A stretch of DNA of 64,000 bases. Origin: DASSFG01 sp035547915. GTDB taxonomy: Bacteria > Planctomycetota > Planctomycetia > Pirellulales > JAICIG01. This document shows, piece by piece, positions 9,491 through 18,003 of this stretch. Where the stretch lies: contig DASZTS010000095.1 of the NCBI GenBank assembly GCA_035547915.1, forward strand, positions 196,314-260,313, in the 5' to 3' direction. The translations under genes and the position numbers were made by a program. Each line of letters begins with the position of its first letter. The first letter of the stretch is position 1. The notes beneath the pieces were generated by a model, which worked only from the letters and a program-made list of their open reading frames with translations, had not been told where the DNA came from and did no database searches.

Positions 9491-11563
9491 ATGATCTCCC
9501 GTCATATCCGAACCTGCTTATCTTCTATCTCTTGCCGTCGCCTGGTGGCCGGCGCGGCGGTCTTTGCCGCATTGCCTGGGCTTTGCGGCCCCGGGTGTTG
9601 TACGGCCGCCGAGAACGCCACCTCCGAGCGGATGGCCGAGGAACGGCTCTACGAGGCGGTGAAGTACCTCGCGTCCGACGAGTTGGAAGGCCGCGGCGTG
9701 GGCACCCAGGGTCTCGATCGGGCGGCCGACTTCATCGCCGAACAGTTCAAGGCGGTCGGCCTGAAGACGACGCTCTTCGACGGCAGCCCGTTCCAGACGT
9801 TCAAGATGGTCGTGGCCACCGAGCTCGGCAAACCGAACGAACTGGCGTTCCTTTCCCCCGAGACGGCAGCCTCGCCCGACGAGAGCCGCGAGCGAAAACT
9901 GACGCTCGACCAGGATTTCACCCCCCTGGCGATCGGCGGTTCGGGCAAGTTCGACCTCCCCTTGGTGTTCGCCGGCTACGGCATCACCGCCAAGGACGAC
10001 AACTACGACGACTACGAGGGGATCGACGTCAACGGCAAAGCCGTGCTCCTCCTGCGACACGAGCCACAACAGGATAACCCGCATAGCGTCTTCAACGGCA
10101 CCGATCCTTCGATGCACGCCTTCTTCACGCGCAAGGTGTCGAATGCCTATCAGCACGGGGCCGCGGCCGTCGTCTTCTGCAACGACGAATTCGACCTGAA
10201 GAAGAACATCGAGCGGCGTAGGAAGCGCTGGGAGTCGGCCATCGACGAACTGACCGAGAGCCAGACGAAGTTCAAGAGCAAGGAGAAGCCGACGCAGGAC
10301 GAGATCGAGGCCCAACGGCAAGAGGTCGATAAGCTGCTCAAAGAGATCGCTTCGCAGAGCGAGAAACTGCGCGGCGAGTACGATCCGATTCTGCCGTTCC
10401 TCGGTGCCGGTTCGGGTGACGATGGCCATAAGATCCCGGTCGTCTTCTGCCGCTGGGCCGCGATCGAGCCCATCGTGAAGGCGGCCTTGGGCCAGACGTT
10501 GGCGAGCCTCGAAGCGGAGATCGAAAAAGGGCCGTCGCCGCGCAGCGCGGAACTGCCTGGTTGGAAACTGCGAGGTGAATCGACCGTGCTCCGCCGCGAG
10601 GCCGACGTGAAGAACGTCGTCGCCGTGTTGGAAGGATCGGGGCCGCACGCCGACGAAACGGTCGTGGTCGGTGCGCATTACGATCATCTGGGCTTGGGCG
10701 GCGAGGGTTCGCTCGCTTCCGGCGTGAAGGAGGTCCACAACGGCGCCGACGACAACGCATCGGGCACGGCGGCGCTCATCGAGGTCGCCCGGCGACTCGT
10801 TGCGCGGCCCGAAAAACTGCCGCGGCGCGTGGTGTTCATCGCCTTCACGGGCGAGGAGCGCGGGCTGATCGGCAGCGCCCGTTATTGCCGCGAACCGCTG
10901 GAACCGCTCGACAAGACGATCGCCATGCTCAACATGGACATGGTGGGGCGGCTGAACGACGACAAGTTGGTCATCCAGGGGGTCGACACGGCGACCGAGT
11001 TCAATCCCCTGATCGACGAATTGGCCGAGCGTTATGGGTTCAAGGTGACGAAGCAGCCGGGCGGTTTCGGCCCCAGCGATCATTCGTCGTTCTATCCGCA
11101 CAAGATACCCGTGATGCACTTCTTCACGGGTACGCACGGCGACTATCATCGCCCCAGCGACGACTACGACAAGATCAACCTGCCCGGCATGCGCCGCGTG
11201 GCCGACATGGTGGCCGACGCCGTGGCCAGCATCGCCGCCGGCGACGAGCGGCCCCACTACCAGGCGACGAAGGAGAAGCGGCAGGGGCGCGGCGGCGACC
11301 GTCCCTATTTCGGCAGCATCCCCGATTTCGCCAGCGACGAACCCGGATACCATCTGGGCGGCGTCTCGGCCGACTCGCCGGCCGACAAGGGCGGCCTCAA
11401 GGCGGGCGATGCCATCATCAAGCTGGGTGAATACAAGATCGGCAATCTGGAGGATTTCGACGGGGCCCTGCGGAAGTACAAGGCGGGCGATAAGGTCCCG
11501 GTCGTCGTCAAGCGCGACGGCCAGGAAGTGACGCTCCAAGTGGTCCTCGATCCGGCGCGGTAG
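9491..11563 (+). CDS. Secreted M28-family zinc aminopeptidase with C-terminal PDZ domain
   Basis: A 690-residue exported peptidase. A signal peptide covers about 1-40. The M28 catalytic domain has its ligands in place: H396 in HYDHLG, D420 in GADDNASG, the catalytic/ligand pair E455-E456 in GEERG, D483 in NMDMVG and H549 in GTHGDYH. A PA-like inserted region (about 130-290) containing a charged coiled segment lies before the catalytic part. The last 85 residues form a PDZ domain (GVSADSPADKGGLKAGDAI). Family members remove N-terminal amino acids from peptides in the periplasm. It is monocistronic on this evidence. Confidence 0.92.
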   Translation: MISRHIRTCLSSISCRRLVAGAAVFAALPGLCGPGCCTAAENATSERMAEERLYEAVKYLASDELEGRGVGTQGLDRAADFIAEQFKAVGLKTTLFDGSPFQTFKMVVATELGKPNELAFLSPETAASPDESRERKLTLDQDFTPLAIGGSGKFDLPLVFAGYGITAKDDNYDDYEGIDVNGKAVLLLRHEPQQDNPHSVFNGTDPSMHAFFTRKVSNAYQHGAAAVVFCNDEFDLKKNIERRRKRWESAIDELTESQTKFKSKEKPTQDEIEAQRQEVDKLLKEIASQSEKLRGEYDPILPFLGAGSGDDGHKIPVVFCRWAAIEPIVKAALGQTLASLEAEIEKGPSPRSAELPGWKLRGESTVLRREADVKNVVAVLEGSGPHADETVVVGAHYDHLGLGGEGSLASGVKEVHNGADDNASGTAALIEVARRLVARPEKLPRRVVFIAFTGEERGLIGSARYCREPLEPLDKTIAMLNMDMVGRLNDDKLVIQGVDTATEFNPLIDELAERYGFKVTKQPGGFGPSDHSSFYPHKIPVMHFFTGTHGDYHRPSDDYDKINLPGMRRVADMVADAVASIAAGDERPHYQATKEKRQGRGGDRPYFGSIPDFASDEPGYHLGGVSADSPADKGGLKAGDAIIKLGEYKIGNLEDFDGALRKYKAGDKVPVVVKRDGQEVTLQVVLDPAR

Positions 11564-11742
11564 GGGCCGTTTTTCGGCAACCGGCAATGGGCGGTTGCAC
11601 CCCGATCGCGAGAGCGTTGCCGCCGGCGCGCCCCGTTCATATCGGTCTGGCCCCCATCCGCTCTTCGTGGCAAAATGCCTCGCCTTGGGGGAGCAAGATT
11701 GGGAGGCTGGAGCCCTCCTGAAGGACGCCGAAGGAACGCAGC

Positions 11743-12663
11743 GTGCGACGGGTGATCGATTACCTGGTGTATCTCATCGTGCGCACGTTTATTTGCGTGC
11801 TCCAGGCCCTGCACATGGAGACGTGCCAGGTCGTCGCGGCGTGGTTGGCCACGCTCTTGGCCGACGTCTTCAAGCCGCGCGCCGCCGTGATCGACGACAA
11901 TCTGCGGCACGCCTTCCCCGACATGTCCGAACGCGAGCGGCGGCAGGTCGCATGGCAGATGTGGAACCATCTGTTCACGCTGATCGTCGAGATCGCCCAC
12001 GCACCGCGGAAGATCCACGACACGAACTGGCGCGATTTCCTGGTCCTGCACAATGCCGACACACTCACCCGGCTGGGGCTGGGCGAACGTCCCATCGTGA
12101 TCGTCTCGGCCCATTTCGGCAATTTCGAGATGGCCGGTTATCTGCTGGCCATCCTCGGCTTTCCCACCTATACCGTGGCACGCACGCTCGATAACCATTA
12201 CGTCGATTCGTTCCTCAACCGGTTTCGCAGCCGCACCGGACAACACATGATTCCCAAGCGGGGCGGCTACGATCAGATCGTCGACGTGCTGGCGCGCGGC
12301 CAGATGATGACCTTCCTGGCCGATCAATATGCCGGCAGCAAGGGGTGCTTTGTCGAGTTCTTCGGGCGTCCCGCCTCGACGCACAAGGCGATCGCGCTGT
12401 TTGCGCTGGCGAACGACGCGCCGCTCGTCGTCGGATATGCCCGTCGCCAGAAAGGGCGGCCCCTGCACTACGACCTCGTGATCGAATCGGTCGCCGATCC
12501 GCGCAGCGGCGAAGACCACGTTTCGAGCGTGCCGCGACTGACGCAGTGGTACACCAGCGAACTCGAACGGGTCATCCGCGGCGCCCCGGACCAGTATTGG
12601 TGGATCCACCGCCGCTGGAAAGATACGCGGCCCGCCAAGAAGCGGCGGAAACAAGCCGCCTGA
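11743..12663 (+). CDS. LpxL/HtrB-type lysophospholipid (lipid A) acyltransferase
   Basis: A 306-residue inner-membrane protein with an N-terminal hydrophobic helix (about 7-40). The acyltransferase signature HX4E is HFGNFE (H124, E129), followed by the expected conserved blocks NRFRSRTG, IPKRGG and FLADQ. These enzymes add a secondary acyl chain to lipid A, consistent with the LptD-like barrel at the left edge. The start is GTG with AAGGAA about 8 bases upstream. The C terminus is highly basic (KKRRKQAA). Confidence 0.88.
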   Translation: MRRVIDYLVYLIVRTFICVLQALHMETCQVVAAWLATLLADVFKPRAAVIDDNLRHAFPDMSERERRQVAWQMWNHLFTLIVEIAHAPRKIHDTNWRDFLVLHNADTLTRLGLGERPIVIVSAHFGNFEMAGYLLAILGFPTYTVARTLDNHYVDSFLNRFRSRTGQHMIPKRGGYDQIVDVLARGQMMTFLADQYAGSKGCFVEFFGRPASTHKAIALFALANDAPLVVGYARRQKGRPLHYDLVIESVADPRSGEDHVSSVPRLTQWYTSELERVIRGAPDQYWWIHRRWKDTRPAKKRRKQAA

Positions 12664-12723
12664 CCGCAACGTTCGGCTTCGGACGCGGCGGGGCATTCGA
12701 AAAAGAGCCGCCGCCTCGTGCAT

Positions 12724-13515
12724 CTACTCCGGCAGCGGCTCGCGATATCGTTCGTGGTTTTGATAGAGAGCCAGCCGCTCGCGCGCCGCCGCGGCGAACG
12801 ATGGGTCGGCGGCAAGCAGGTCGATGGCCTTCTTTTGCCAACGCTGGGCTTCGTCGAATTCGCCCGCCTCGGCACAAGCGGCCGCGAGCGTGTCGAGCGA
12901 ATAGGCGTCCTTCCAGGCAGAAAGGGTACACGCCTGGCGCGCCATCTCCGTCGCCCGCCGTCCATTGCGAACCCCGGTCTTCGGACAGGTTGCCAGCAGC
13001 CACGCGGTGGAGTTGTAACCCCACGTCTCCCGCGGACTCAGGCGAATCGCCTGGCCATAGTCGTCGAGCGCGCCATCGAATTCCCCCATCTTCTGTCGAG
13101 CGCCGCCGCGATTGTTGTAGGCCAGCGAATCTAGCGGATCGAGGCGGATGGCGTCGGTGAAATCCCGCACGGCGTCGTCGTACTTCCCGTTCTCGTAGTG
13201 CACCCAGCCGCGGAGCGTATGGCCCCACGCGCTGTTGGGTCGGCGACGGAGGTATTCCGTGTAGTAGTCGCTGGCCTTGTCGAAGGGCACCACGCGGCTC
13301 TTCTGCACCCAACCTTCGCCGATCCAGAGCCAATCACCGGACGTCTGTTGCACGACGTACGGGAGCGCCACCCCCTTCGCCGGAATCTCGTTGGAGCCGA
13401 TCTTGATCATGCAGCCTTCCTTGGGCATGAATCGGTGGCCCTTCCAGTCGTCCTGCGCGTGAGCGAGCGAGGCCGAAAGCAGACAGCACAGGAAGGTCGG
13501 GCTCGTCGATCGCAT
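12724..13515 (-). CDS. Secreted TPR-repeat protein with SH3-like N-terminal segment
   Basis: A 263-residue protein with a signal peptide (about 1-20), a small beta-rich segment (GCMIKIGSNEIPAKG...LWIGEGWV) that looks like an SH3-type fold, and three to four tetratricopeptide repeats from about residue 75 (for example AWGHTLRGWVHYENGKYDDA and AYNNRGGARQKMGEFDGALD). TPR arrays hold protein partners. The start is backed by AAGGAGG about 7 bases upstream. It converges with the acyltransferase gene. No specific partner can be named. Confidence 0.8.
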   Translation of the reverse strand: MRSTSPTFLCCLLSASLAHAQDDWKGHRFMPKEGCMIKIGSNEIPAKGVALPYVVQQTSGDWLWIGEGWVQKSRVVPFDKASDYYTEYLRRRPNSAWGHTLRGWVHYENGKYDDAVRDFTDAIRLDPLDSLAYNNRGGARQKMGEFDGALDDYGQAIRLSPRETWGYNSTAWLLATCPKTGVRNGRRATEMARQACTLSAWKDAYSLDTLAAACAEAGEFDEAQRWQKKAIDLLAADPSFAAAARERLALYQNHERYREPLPE

Positions 13516-13581
13516 GGTTTCCTCCTTCGACGTCGAAGTGCATTATCTCCGCGCTACAGCGACCTGCAAGGATTCTGGATC

Positions 13582-14418
13582 TCAGTCGTCGGCCGGTCGG
13601 TTCGGCGATGTCGGCCGCCTGGCCAGCCGGTATCCATCCGCCCGCATCAATCGCAGACCGCCGTGAAGCACCCCGGGCGCCGTCGCGAGACAACACATCG
13701 GTAACCATAGTTCCCAGAAAGGACCGGCCAGATAGACACCCATGCCACCCGCGACGAGGCTCGGAATCGCCAGCATGTAGACCAGCATGGATTGATTGGC
13801 TTTCGTGGTGTCGTCCATCACCAGGCCCGTGTAGATGCTGGGTAGGGTGACGAACACGTTAAGAATCGGCATGACGGCGATCAGGATGAGCAGCGCCCCG
13901 ACCGGAACGGATGCCGCACGAGCGGCGCCCAAGCTCACCGCCAGCAACGCCGTCGCCGCGAACAGATGAGTTAGACCGAATCGCCGGGCATCGTCGTCGC
14001 CACGGTCCGGGGTCTGATAGCGAATCGCCGTGATACGCCAACCCGCCGCCAGACGAAACAACCACAGGGGCGCTTGCGTGGCGACCAGGCACAAGGGGAC
14101 GACGAGAACGATTTCGCCCAGGTCGCGAAGTGAGCCTCCCTCCAACGCGGCGACCGATAGGAGAAGCGACCCGCCGAGCGCCACCACGCCGATCGCCACT
14201 TCGACGAAACGTATCGTCCAGCGCGTCGGCCCGAGCGCGGCCCAGGTCGCCAACCAATTCCACTCGCCCAGCAGCAGTCCGCCGAGGAGCGCCACCAGCC
14301 AGACCGCCTCGGAGCTCTTCGCCAGCGGCGGCAGGAGGAAATTCAATAACGCGAGCGGCAGGAGAATCAACCAGTAATAGAAATCGGTGCTACCGTTCTT
14401 CGCATCGAGTTGCTCCAT
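13582..14418 (-). CDS. Polytopic membrane protein of unknown function
   Basis: A 278-residue protein with about seven hydrophobic segments. A middle segment reads FGLTHLFAATALLAVSLGAAR, like the RFxFxxRxLL anchor seen elsewhere in the window, here inside a larger protein. I used the ATG at 14418; a GTG at 14430 would add four residues. No domain is recognised. It lies 66 bases beyond the TPR gene start on the same strand, so shared transcription is possible. Confidence 0.65.
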   Translation of the reverse strand: MEQLDAKNGSTDFYYWLILLPLALLNFLLPPLAKSSEAVWLVALLGGLLLGEWNWLATWAALGPTRWTIRFVEVAIGVVALGGSLLLSVAALEGGSLRDLGEIVLVVPLCLVATQAPLWLFRLAAGWRITAIRYQTPDRGDDDARRFGLTHLFAATALLAVSLGAARAASVPVGALLILIAVMPILNVFVTLPSIYTGLVMDDTTKANQSMLVYMLAIPSLVAGGMGVYLAGPFWELWLPMCCLATAPGVLHGGLRLMRADGYRLARRPTSPNRPADD

Positions 14419-14468
14419 AGGATATGACACCGTCTGGACTCCGACCCGTCGTGAGCAACAACGAATGC

Positions 14469-15500
14469 TCAGAACCCGGCGCCGCGAGTCGTCGTCTTGA
14501 TGCGCAGGAGGTAGGTGTGGGCGGTTATGTAGAGCGTCGAACCGTTTCCGCCCCAGGCGCAGTTGGCGGTAGCCACGCCGGTTCGCAGCGTGCCCAGATG
14601 CTTGCCGTCGGGGGATAGGACGAGCACGCCACCCGGCCCCGTGGCGAAGAGGTTTCCCTTCTCGTCGACCTTCAATCCGTCGGGTAATCCGAGGTTGTTC
14701 TTGTCCTTGGCCAAGTCGGTGGCGTCGAAGAACACGCGGCCGCGCATCGTCGTGCCGTCCTCTTTCACGTCGAACACCTTGATGATCGGTTCGTCGGGAT
14801 CCGATTGCGCCACATAGAGCAACTTCTCGTCGGGCGAGAAGGCGATGCCGTTCGGCCGGGTCATTTCGAGGGTCAGCAGCGTGAGCTTCCGCTGTTTATC
14901 GAGCCGATAGACGCCGCAGAAATCCAAGTCTCGCTCCGCATCGTCCTCGCCCTCCGCCAGGCCGTAAGGCGGATCGGTGAAGTACAGATCGCCGTTCATC
15001 TTGTAGACGGCGTCGTTAGGGCTGTTGAGCCGTTTGCCGCGGTACTTGTCGACCACCGTGACAAATCTCTTCCCCTCCAGGCGGGCGATGCGGCGGTCGC
15101 CGTGTTGGCAGAGGATCAAGCGGCCCTGGGGATCGTAGACGAGCCCGTTGCTCCCCTGCGGATGCTCGAGCTGCTTCTTGCCCGTGTAGCCGGAAGGCTG
15201 CAAGAACAGCGTCAGCCCCTTCTTTTCATCCCACCTGCTCACGAGGTTGTTCTGCACGTCGGAGAAGATCAGGTAACCCTCCTGCCGATTCCAGGCGGGT
15301 CCCTCGGCCCAGGCAAAACCTTCGGAAAGCTTCTCGATGTAGGTGTCGGGCGCGATCAACTCGTCGAACGCGGGATCGAGCCGTTCGATCTCGCCGATCT
15401 TGCGGGTGACCCCTTGCGAGAGAGCGACCGTCGGACCGGTGAGCAGCAGCGCCATCGCCATGCCGCCGACAACGCCCAAGAGCAACCGATGGAACCACAT
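14469..15500 (-). CDS. SMP-30/gluconolactonase/LRE-family secreted protein
   Basis: A 343-residue protein starting MWFHRLLLGVVGGMAMALLL (signal peptide). The rest is a six-bladed beta-propeller of the SMP-30 family: GFAWAEGPAWNRQEGYLIFSD, NGLVYDPQGRLI, NSPNDAVYKMNGDLYFTDPPYGL and RPNGIAFSPDEKLLYVAQSD match the metal- and substrate-site blocks of lactone hydrolases. These enzymes hydrolyse sugar lactones. The frame stays open upstream to 15806, but the signal peptide fixes the start at 15500; the upstream bases are a dispersed repeat. Confidence 0.88.
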   Translation of the reverse strand: MWFHRLLLGVVGGMAMALLLTGPTVALSQGVTRKIGEIERLDPAFDELIAPDTYIEKLSEGFAWAEGPAWNRQEGYLIFSDVQNNLVSRWDEKKGLTLFLQPSGYTGKKQLEHPQGSNGLVYDPQGRLILCQHGDRRIARLEGKRFVTVVDKYRGKRLNSPNDAVYKMNGDLYFTDPPYGLAEGEDDAERDLDFCGVYRLDKQRKLTLLTLEMTRPNGIAFSPDEKLLYVAQSDPDEPIIKVFDVKEDGTTMRGRVFFDATDLAKDKNNLGLPDGLKVDEKGNLFATGPGGVLVLSPDGKHLGTLRTGVATANCAWGGNGSTLYITAHTYLLRIKTTTRGAGF

Positions 15501-15585
15501 CGAGCTGTACAAAAATTGGCGTTTCACGGCCGGTCTTTCGCGCGCGGCGCTCCAGCCGCCAGGTCTTGTCAGTCGCTCTACGAAT
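15501..15585. repeat. Dispersed TIR repeat (reverse orientation)
   Basis: Reads AAAAATTGGCGTTTCACGGC, then GCGGCGCTCC and CTTGTCAGTCGCTC: the reverse complement of the consensus with several mismatches. It lies directly upstream of the lactonase-like gene start. Confidence 0.7.
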
Positions 15586-15696
15586 CGAAAAGCCATCGGA
15601 TTCTGTCTCATGCGCCGATTGCGCCTTTGCCCGGAGGAAGGAAGAAGAGACGCGCGACAGGTGTCGCGCTCTGTTCCATTATGTGCGGGCCGATTT

Positions 15697-17127
15697 CTAG
15701 GGCAATCGCCCCGCTCCTCCCGCGAATCCGTAGAACGAGACCGGCACGAGTTGGTCGTGCGGCCGGCCCACGGTGACATAGGCCGCGCCCCGGTCGGAAA
15801 GCTCATCCAGCACGACGAGCGTTACCGGCAGGTGGCCCCAGCGCGTGGCGTAGTGGCCGAGGATCTTGCCCGCGTTGCGATTCACCAGCAGCACCAGCGG
15901 CCGTTGGGCCGGCAGTCGGGCGGCCTCCAAGGCCGTCGCCAACCGTTTGCCCAGCGAGCGCACCGTCTCCAGCCGAGAATCATCCAACGCGACGGCGATG
16001 CATCCGCCCGCCTGGCTATGGCCGATCAGGCGCAAAGCGGCCGCGATGTCGTCGAGCGTGGCGTGTTGCGAGAGTCGGCCGACGATCGGCAACTCGGCGA
16101 GCGGCAACAGTCCCGCGGCGGGCAAGAACAGCGTCGCCCCCGACAGCTCGACATGGTGGATCGCCAGGCCGAGAGCCGTCGCCCGGCCGAGGGCGGTCGG
16201 GGCGTGGCTGGCCAGCGAGCGCGTGAGCAACGGCGATCGGCCGATGCGCATCGCGATGTCGATACCCAGATCGCCAAAGGCCGTGGTGCCGGGGAGCTTT
16301 TCGCCCGCCGCCGCCCGATAGACCAGTTCGCCCACACCTCCCGAAAAAGTGATCACGGGGGATTCGACCCGCGCATCGAAGGCCACCTCTTCGAAATGGT
16401 CGGCCGCATGACCGAACCGCTCCCGGATCGTTCCCTCGACGACGGCCTCCAGCGCGCCGACCACAGAATCGACGACCGCGGCGACCTCAGCCGTGTCGAG
16501 CACATCGCCGGCGCGTTTGTCGATGCCAAGGTCATCCAGCAGCCGGCGCCCCGTGTCGGACATGCCCACGATGCGGTACGTGCCCGCGTCGACCCGAATG
16601 TGTCTGGCACCCAGTCGATAGCAGCCGACCGCCTGCACGTCGCCCGCCTGGCCCAGCGCCACGTTCGTGGTGCCGCCGCCGATGTCGAAGTTCAGGAAGC
16701 GCACGGCCGGTTCGGCGAGCGACAGTTCGCGGCAGTTGGCCATGAACGCCAACCAGCTCTCGAGCGCGGGATCGTCGGCGGTGGCGATCAGCGCCGGCCC
16801 GAAGCGGGCTTGCACCAGTTGCCGCACGACGCGAGCATTCTCGGTCTGGGCCGCCAGCCCCGTCACGATCGCGCCGCCGGTCACGTCGTGGCCGGCAACT
16901 CCCGATTCGCGCGACCACTCGTCGAGCCAGTCGGCCAGGCCGCGTTCGTCGATCCGCGGACCCCGAAAGGGAGTGAAAACGGGCACCGAACGATATTCGA
17001 TCGCCACGTCGGTCAGTTCGGAACGGCGATCGGCACGGCCCCTGGGCGTGGCTCGCGCCACGACACCGCTGGTCGTCGTGGAGCCGAAATCGAGGCCCAC
17101 CAGACGAATGGCGGTGCTATTGCTCAA
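15697..17127 (-). CDS. eutA: Ethanolamine ammonia-lyase reactivating factor EutA-like
   Basis: A protein of about 476 residues of the ASKHA (actin/Hsp70-like) ATPase class. The phosphate-1 loop reads LVGLDFGSTTTSG at the N terminus, the second phosphate motif is FDIGGGTTNVALG, and TFSGGVGELVY fits the adenosine site, all as in EutA. EutA exchanges damaged cobalamin in EutBC for intact cofactor using ATP. I chose a TTG at 17127, overlapping the end of the YebC gene by 11 bases; no ATG lies close to the conserved start, and a GTG at 17100 is too late. No eutB, eutC or microcompartment gene is visible in the window. Confidence 0.85.
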   Translation of the reverse strand: MSNSTAIRLVGLDFGSTTTSGVVARATPRGRADRRSELTDVAIEYRSVPVFTPFRGPRIDERGLADWLDEWSRESGVAGHDVTGGAIVTGLAAQTENARVVRQLVQARFGPALIATADDPALESWLAFMANCRELSLAEPAVRFLNFDIGGGTTNVALGQAGDVQAVGCYRLGARHIRVDAGTYRIVGMSDTGRRLLDDLGIDKRAGDVLDTAEVAAVVDSVVGALEAVVEGTIRERFGHAADHFEEVAFDARVESPVITFSGGVGELVYRAAAGEKLPGTTAFGDLGIDIAMRIGRSPLLTRSLASHAPTALGRATALGLAIHHVELSGATLFLPAAGLLPLAELPIVGRLSQHATLDDIAAALRLIGHSQAGGCIAVALDDSRLETVRSLGKRLATALEAARLPAQRPLVLLVNRNAGKILGHYATRWGHLPVTLVVLDELSDRGAAYVTVGRPHDQLVPVSFYGFAGGAGRLP

Positions 17128-17866
17128 TCGCCGCCATGGCCTCGTCCGGAATATTGAAGTTCGCCGAGACGCTTTGCACGTCGTCGTGATCGTCGAGCCG
17201 CTCCATGAGCTTGAGCACGTTGCGGCCCGCCTCGGCATCGAGATCGACCGTGCTCGTGGGTATGCGAGCGATCTGGCTCGTCTCGGGCTTGAGTCCACGG
17301 GCGGCCAGCGCATCGGAGACTTGTTGGAAGGCGCTGGGATCGCAGGTGACTTCGTACATATCGCCGTCGTGCTTCACGTCGTCGGCGCCGGCGTCGAGCG
17401 ACAGTTCCATCAAGGCGTCTTCCTCGATCTGTGCCGCGGGGACGAGGAACATCCCCTTGCGCTCGAACATCCAGGAGACGCAACCGGTCTCACCCAACTT
17501 GCCGCCCGACATCTCGAAGACCTTGCGGATTTCGGGGGCGGTGCGATTGCGGTTGTCGGTGAGGATTTCGCACAGCACGGCCACCCCGGCCGGCCCGTAC
17601 CCTTCGTACAGGACCTCGTCGAGATTGCCGCCCTCCAGTTCTCCGGTGCCGCGCTTGATGGCCCGCTGGATGTTATCCTTGGGCACGCTCACGGCCTTGG
17701 CGGCGTCGATGGCATAGCGCAATCGCAGATTCATTTCGGGGTCGCCACCGCCCATCTTGGCAGCCACGATGATCGCCTTCGACAGCTTGCTCCAAAGCTT
17801 GCCGCGCTTGGCGTCGATCAGCGATTTCTTGTGAGCGATATTGGCCCAGTGCGAATGTCCAGCCAT
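17117..17866 (-). CDS. YebC/PmpR-family regulator
   Basis: A 249-residue protein of the usual family length starting MAGHSHWANIAHKKSLIDAK. The diagnostic blocks are present: PKDNIQRAIKRGTGE, YEGYGPAGVAVL, TDNRNRT and FERKG. Members bind DNA or help translate proline-rich stretches; some are named PmpR or TACO1. I used the ATG at 17866 because the family starts with M-A-G-H-S-K/H-W; six extra codons upstream are unlikely. The stop overlaps the start region of the EutA-like gene. Confidence 0.95.
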   Translation of the reverse strand: MAGHSHWANIAHKKSLIDAKRGKLWSKLSKAIIVAAKMGGGDPEMNLRLRYAIDAAKAVSVPKDNIQRAIKRGTGELEGGNLDEVLYEGYGPAGVAVLCEILTDNRNRTAPEIRKVFEMSGGKLGETGCVSWMFERKGMFLVPAAQIEEDALMELSLDAGADDVKHDGDMYEVTCDPSAFQQVSDALAARGLKPETSQIARIPTSTVDLDAEAGRNVLKLMERLDDHDDVQSVSANFNIPDEAMAAIEQ

Positions 17867-17936
17867 TAGCTGTGGTGCTCCCAAACGTGAATGGAGTTGT
17901 CGGTATGCGGCGAGATGCGCTCGCCACCGCGCAAGT

Positions 17937-18003
17937 CTAGTTCTTTGCCACCCCTAATTCTCTGCCGCCCCTAGTTCTCTGCCGCCCCTAGTTCCCTGCC
18001 GCC
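17937..18003. repeat. 17-bp tandem repeat, about four units, at the end of the TPR gene
   Basis: Units at 17937, 17954, 17971 and 17988 follow the pattern CTAGTTCTCTGCCGCCC with small changes. The last unit (17988-18003) is the stop codon and final codons of the TPR gene (minus strand), so the 3' end of that gene has been copied in tandem into the spacer. Confidence 0.85.
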
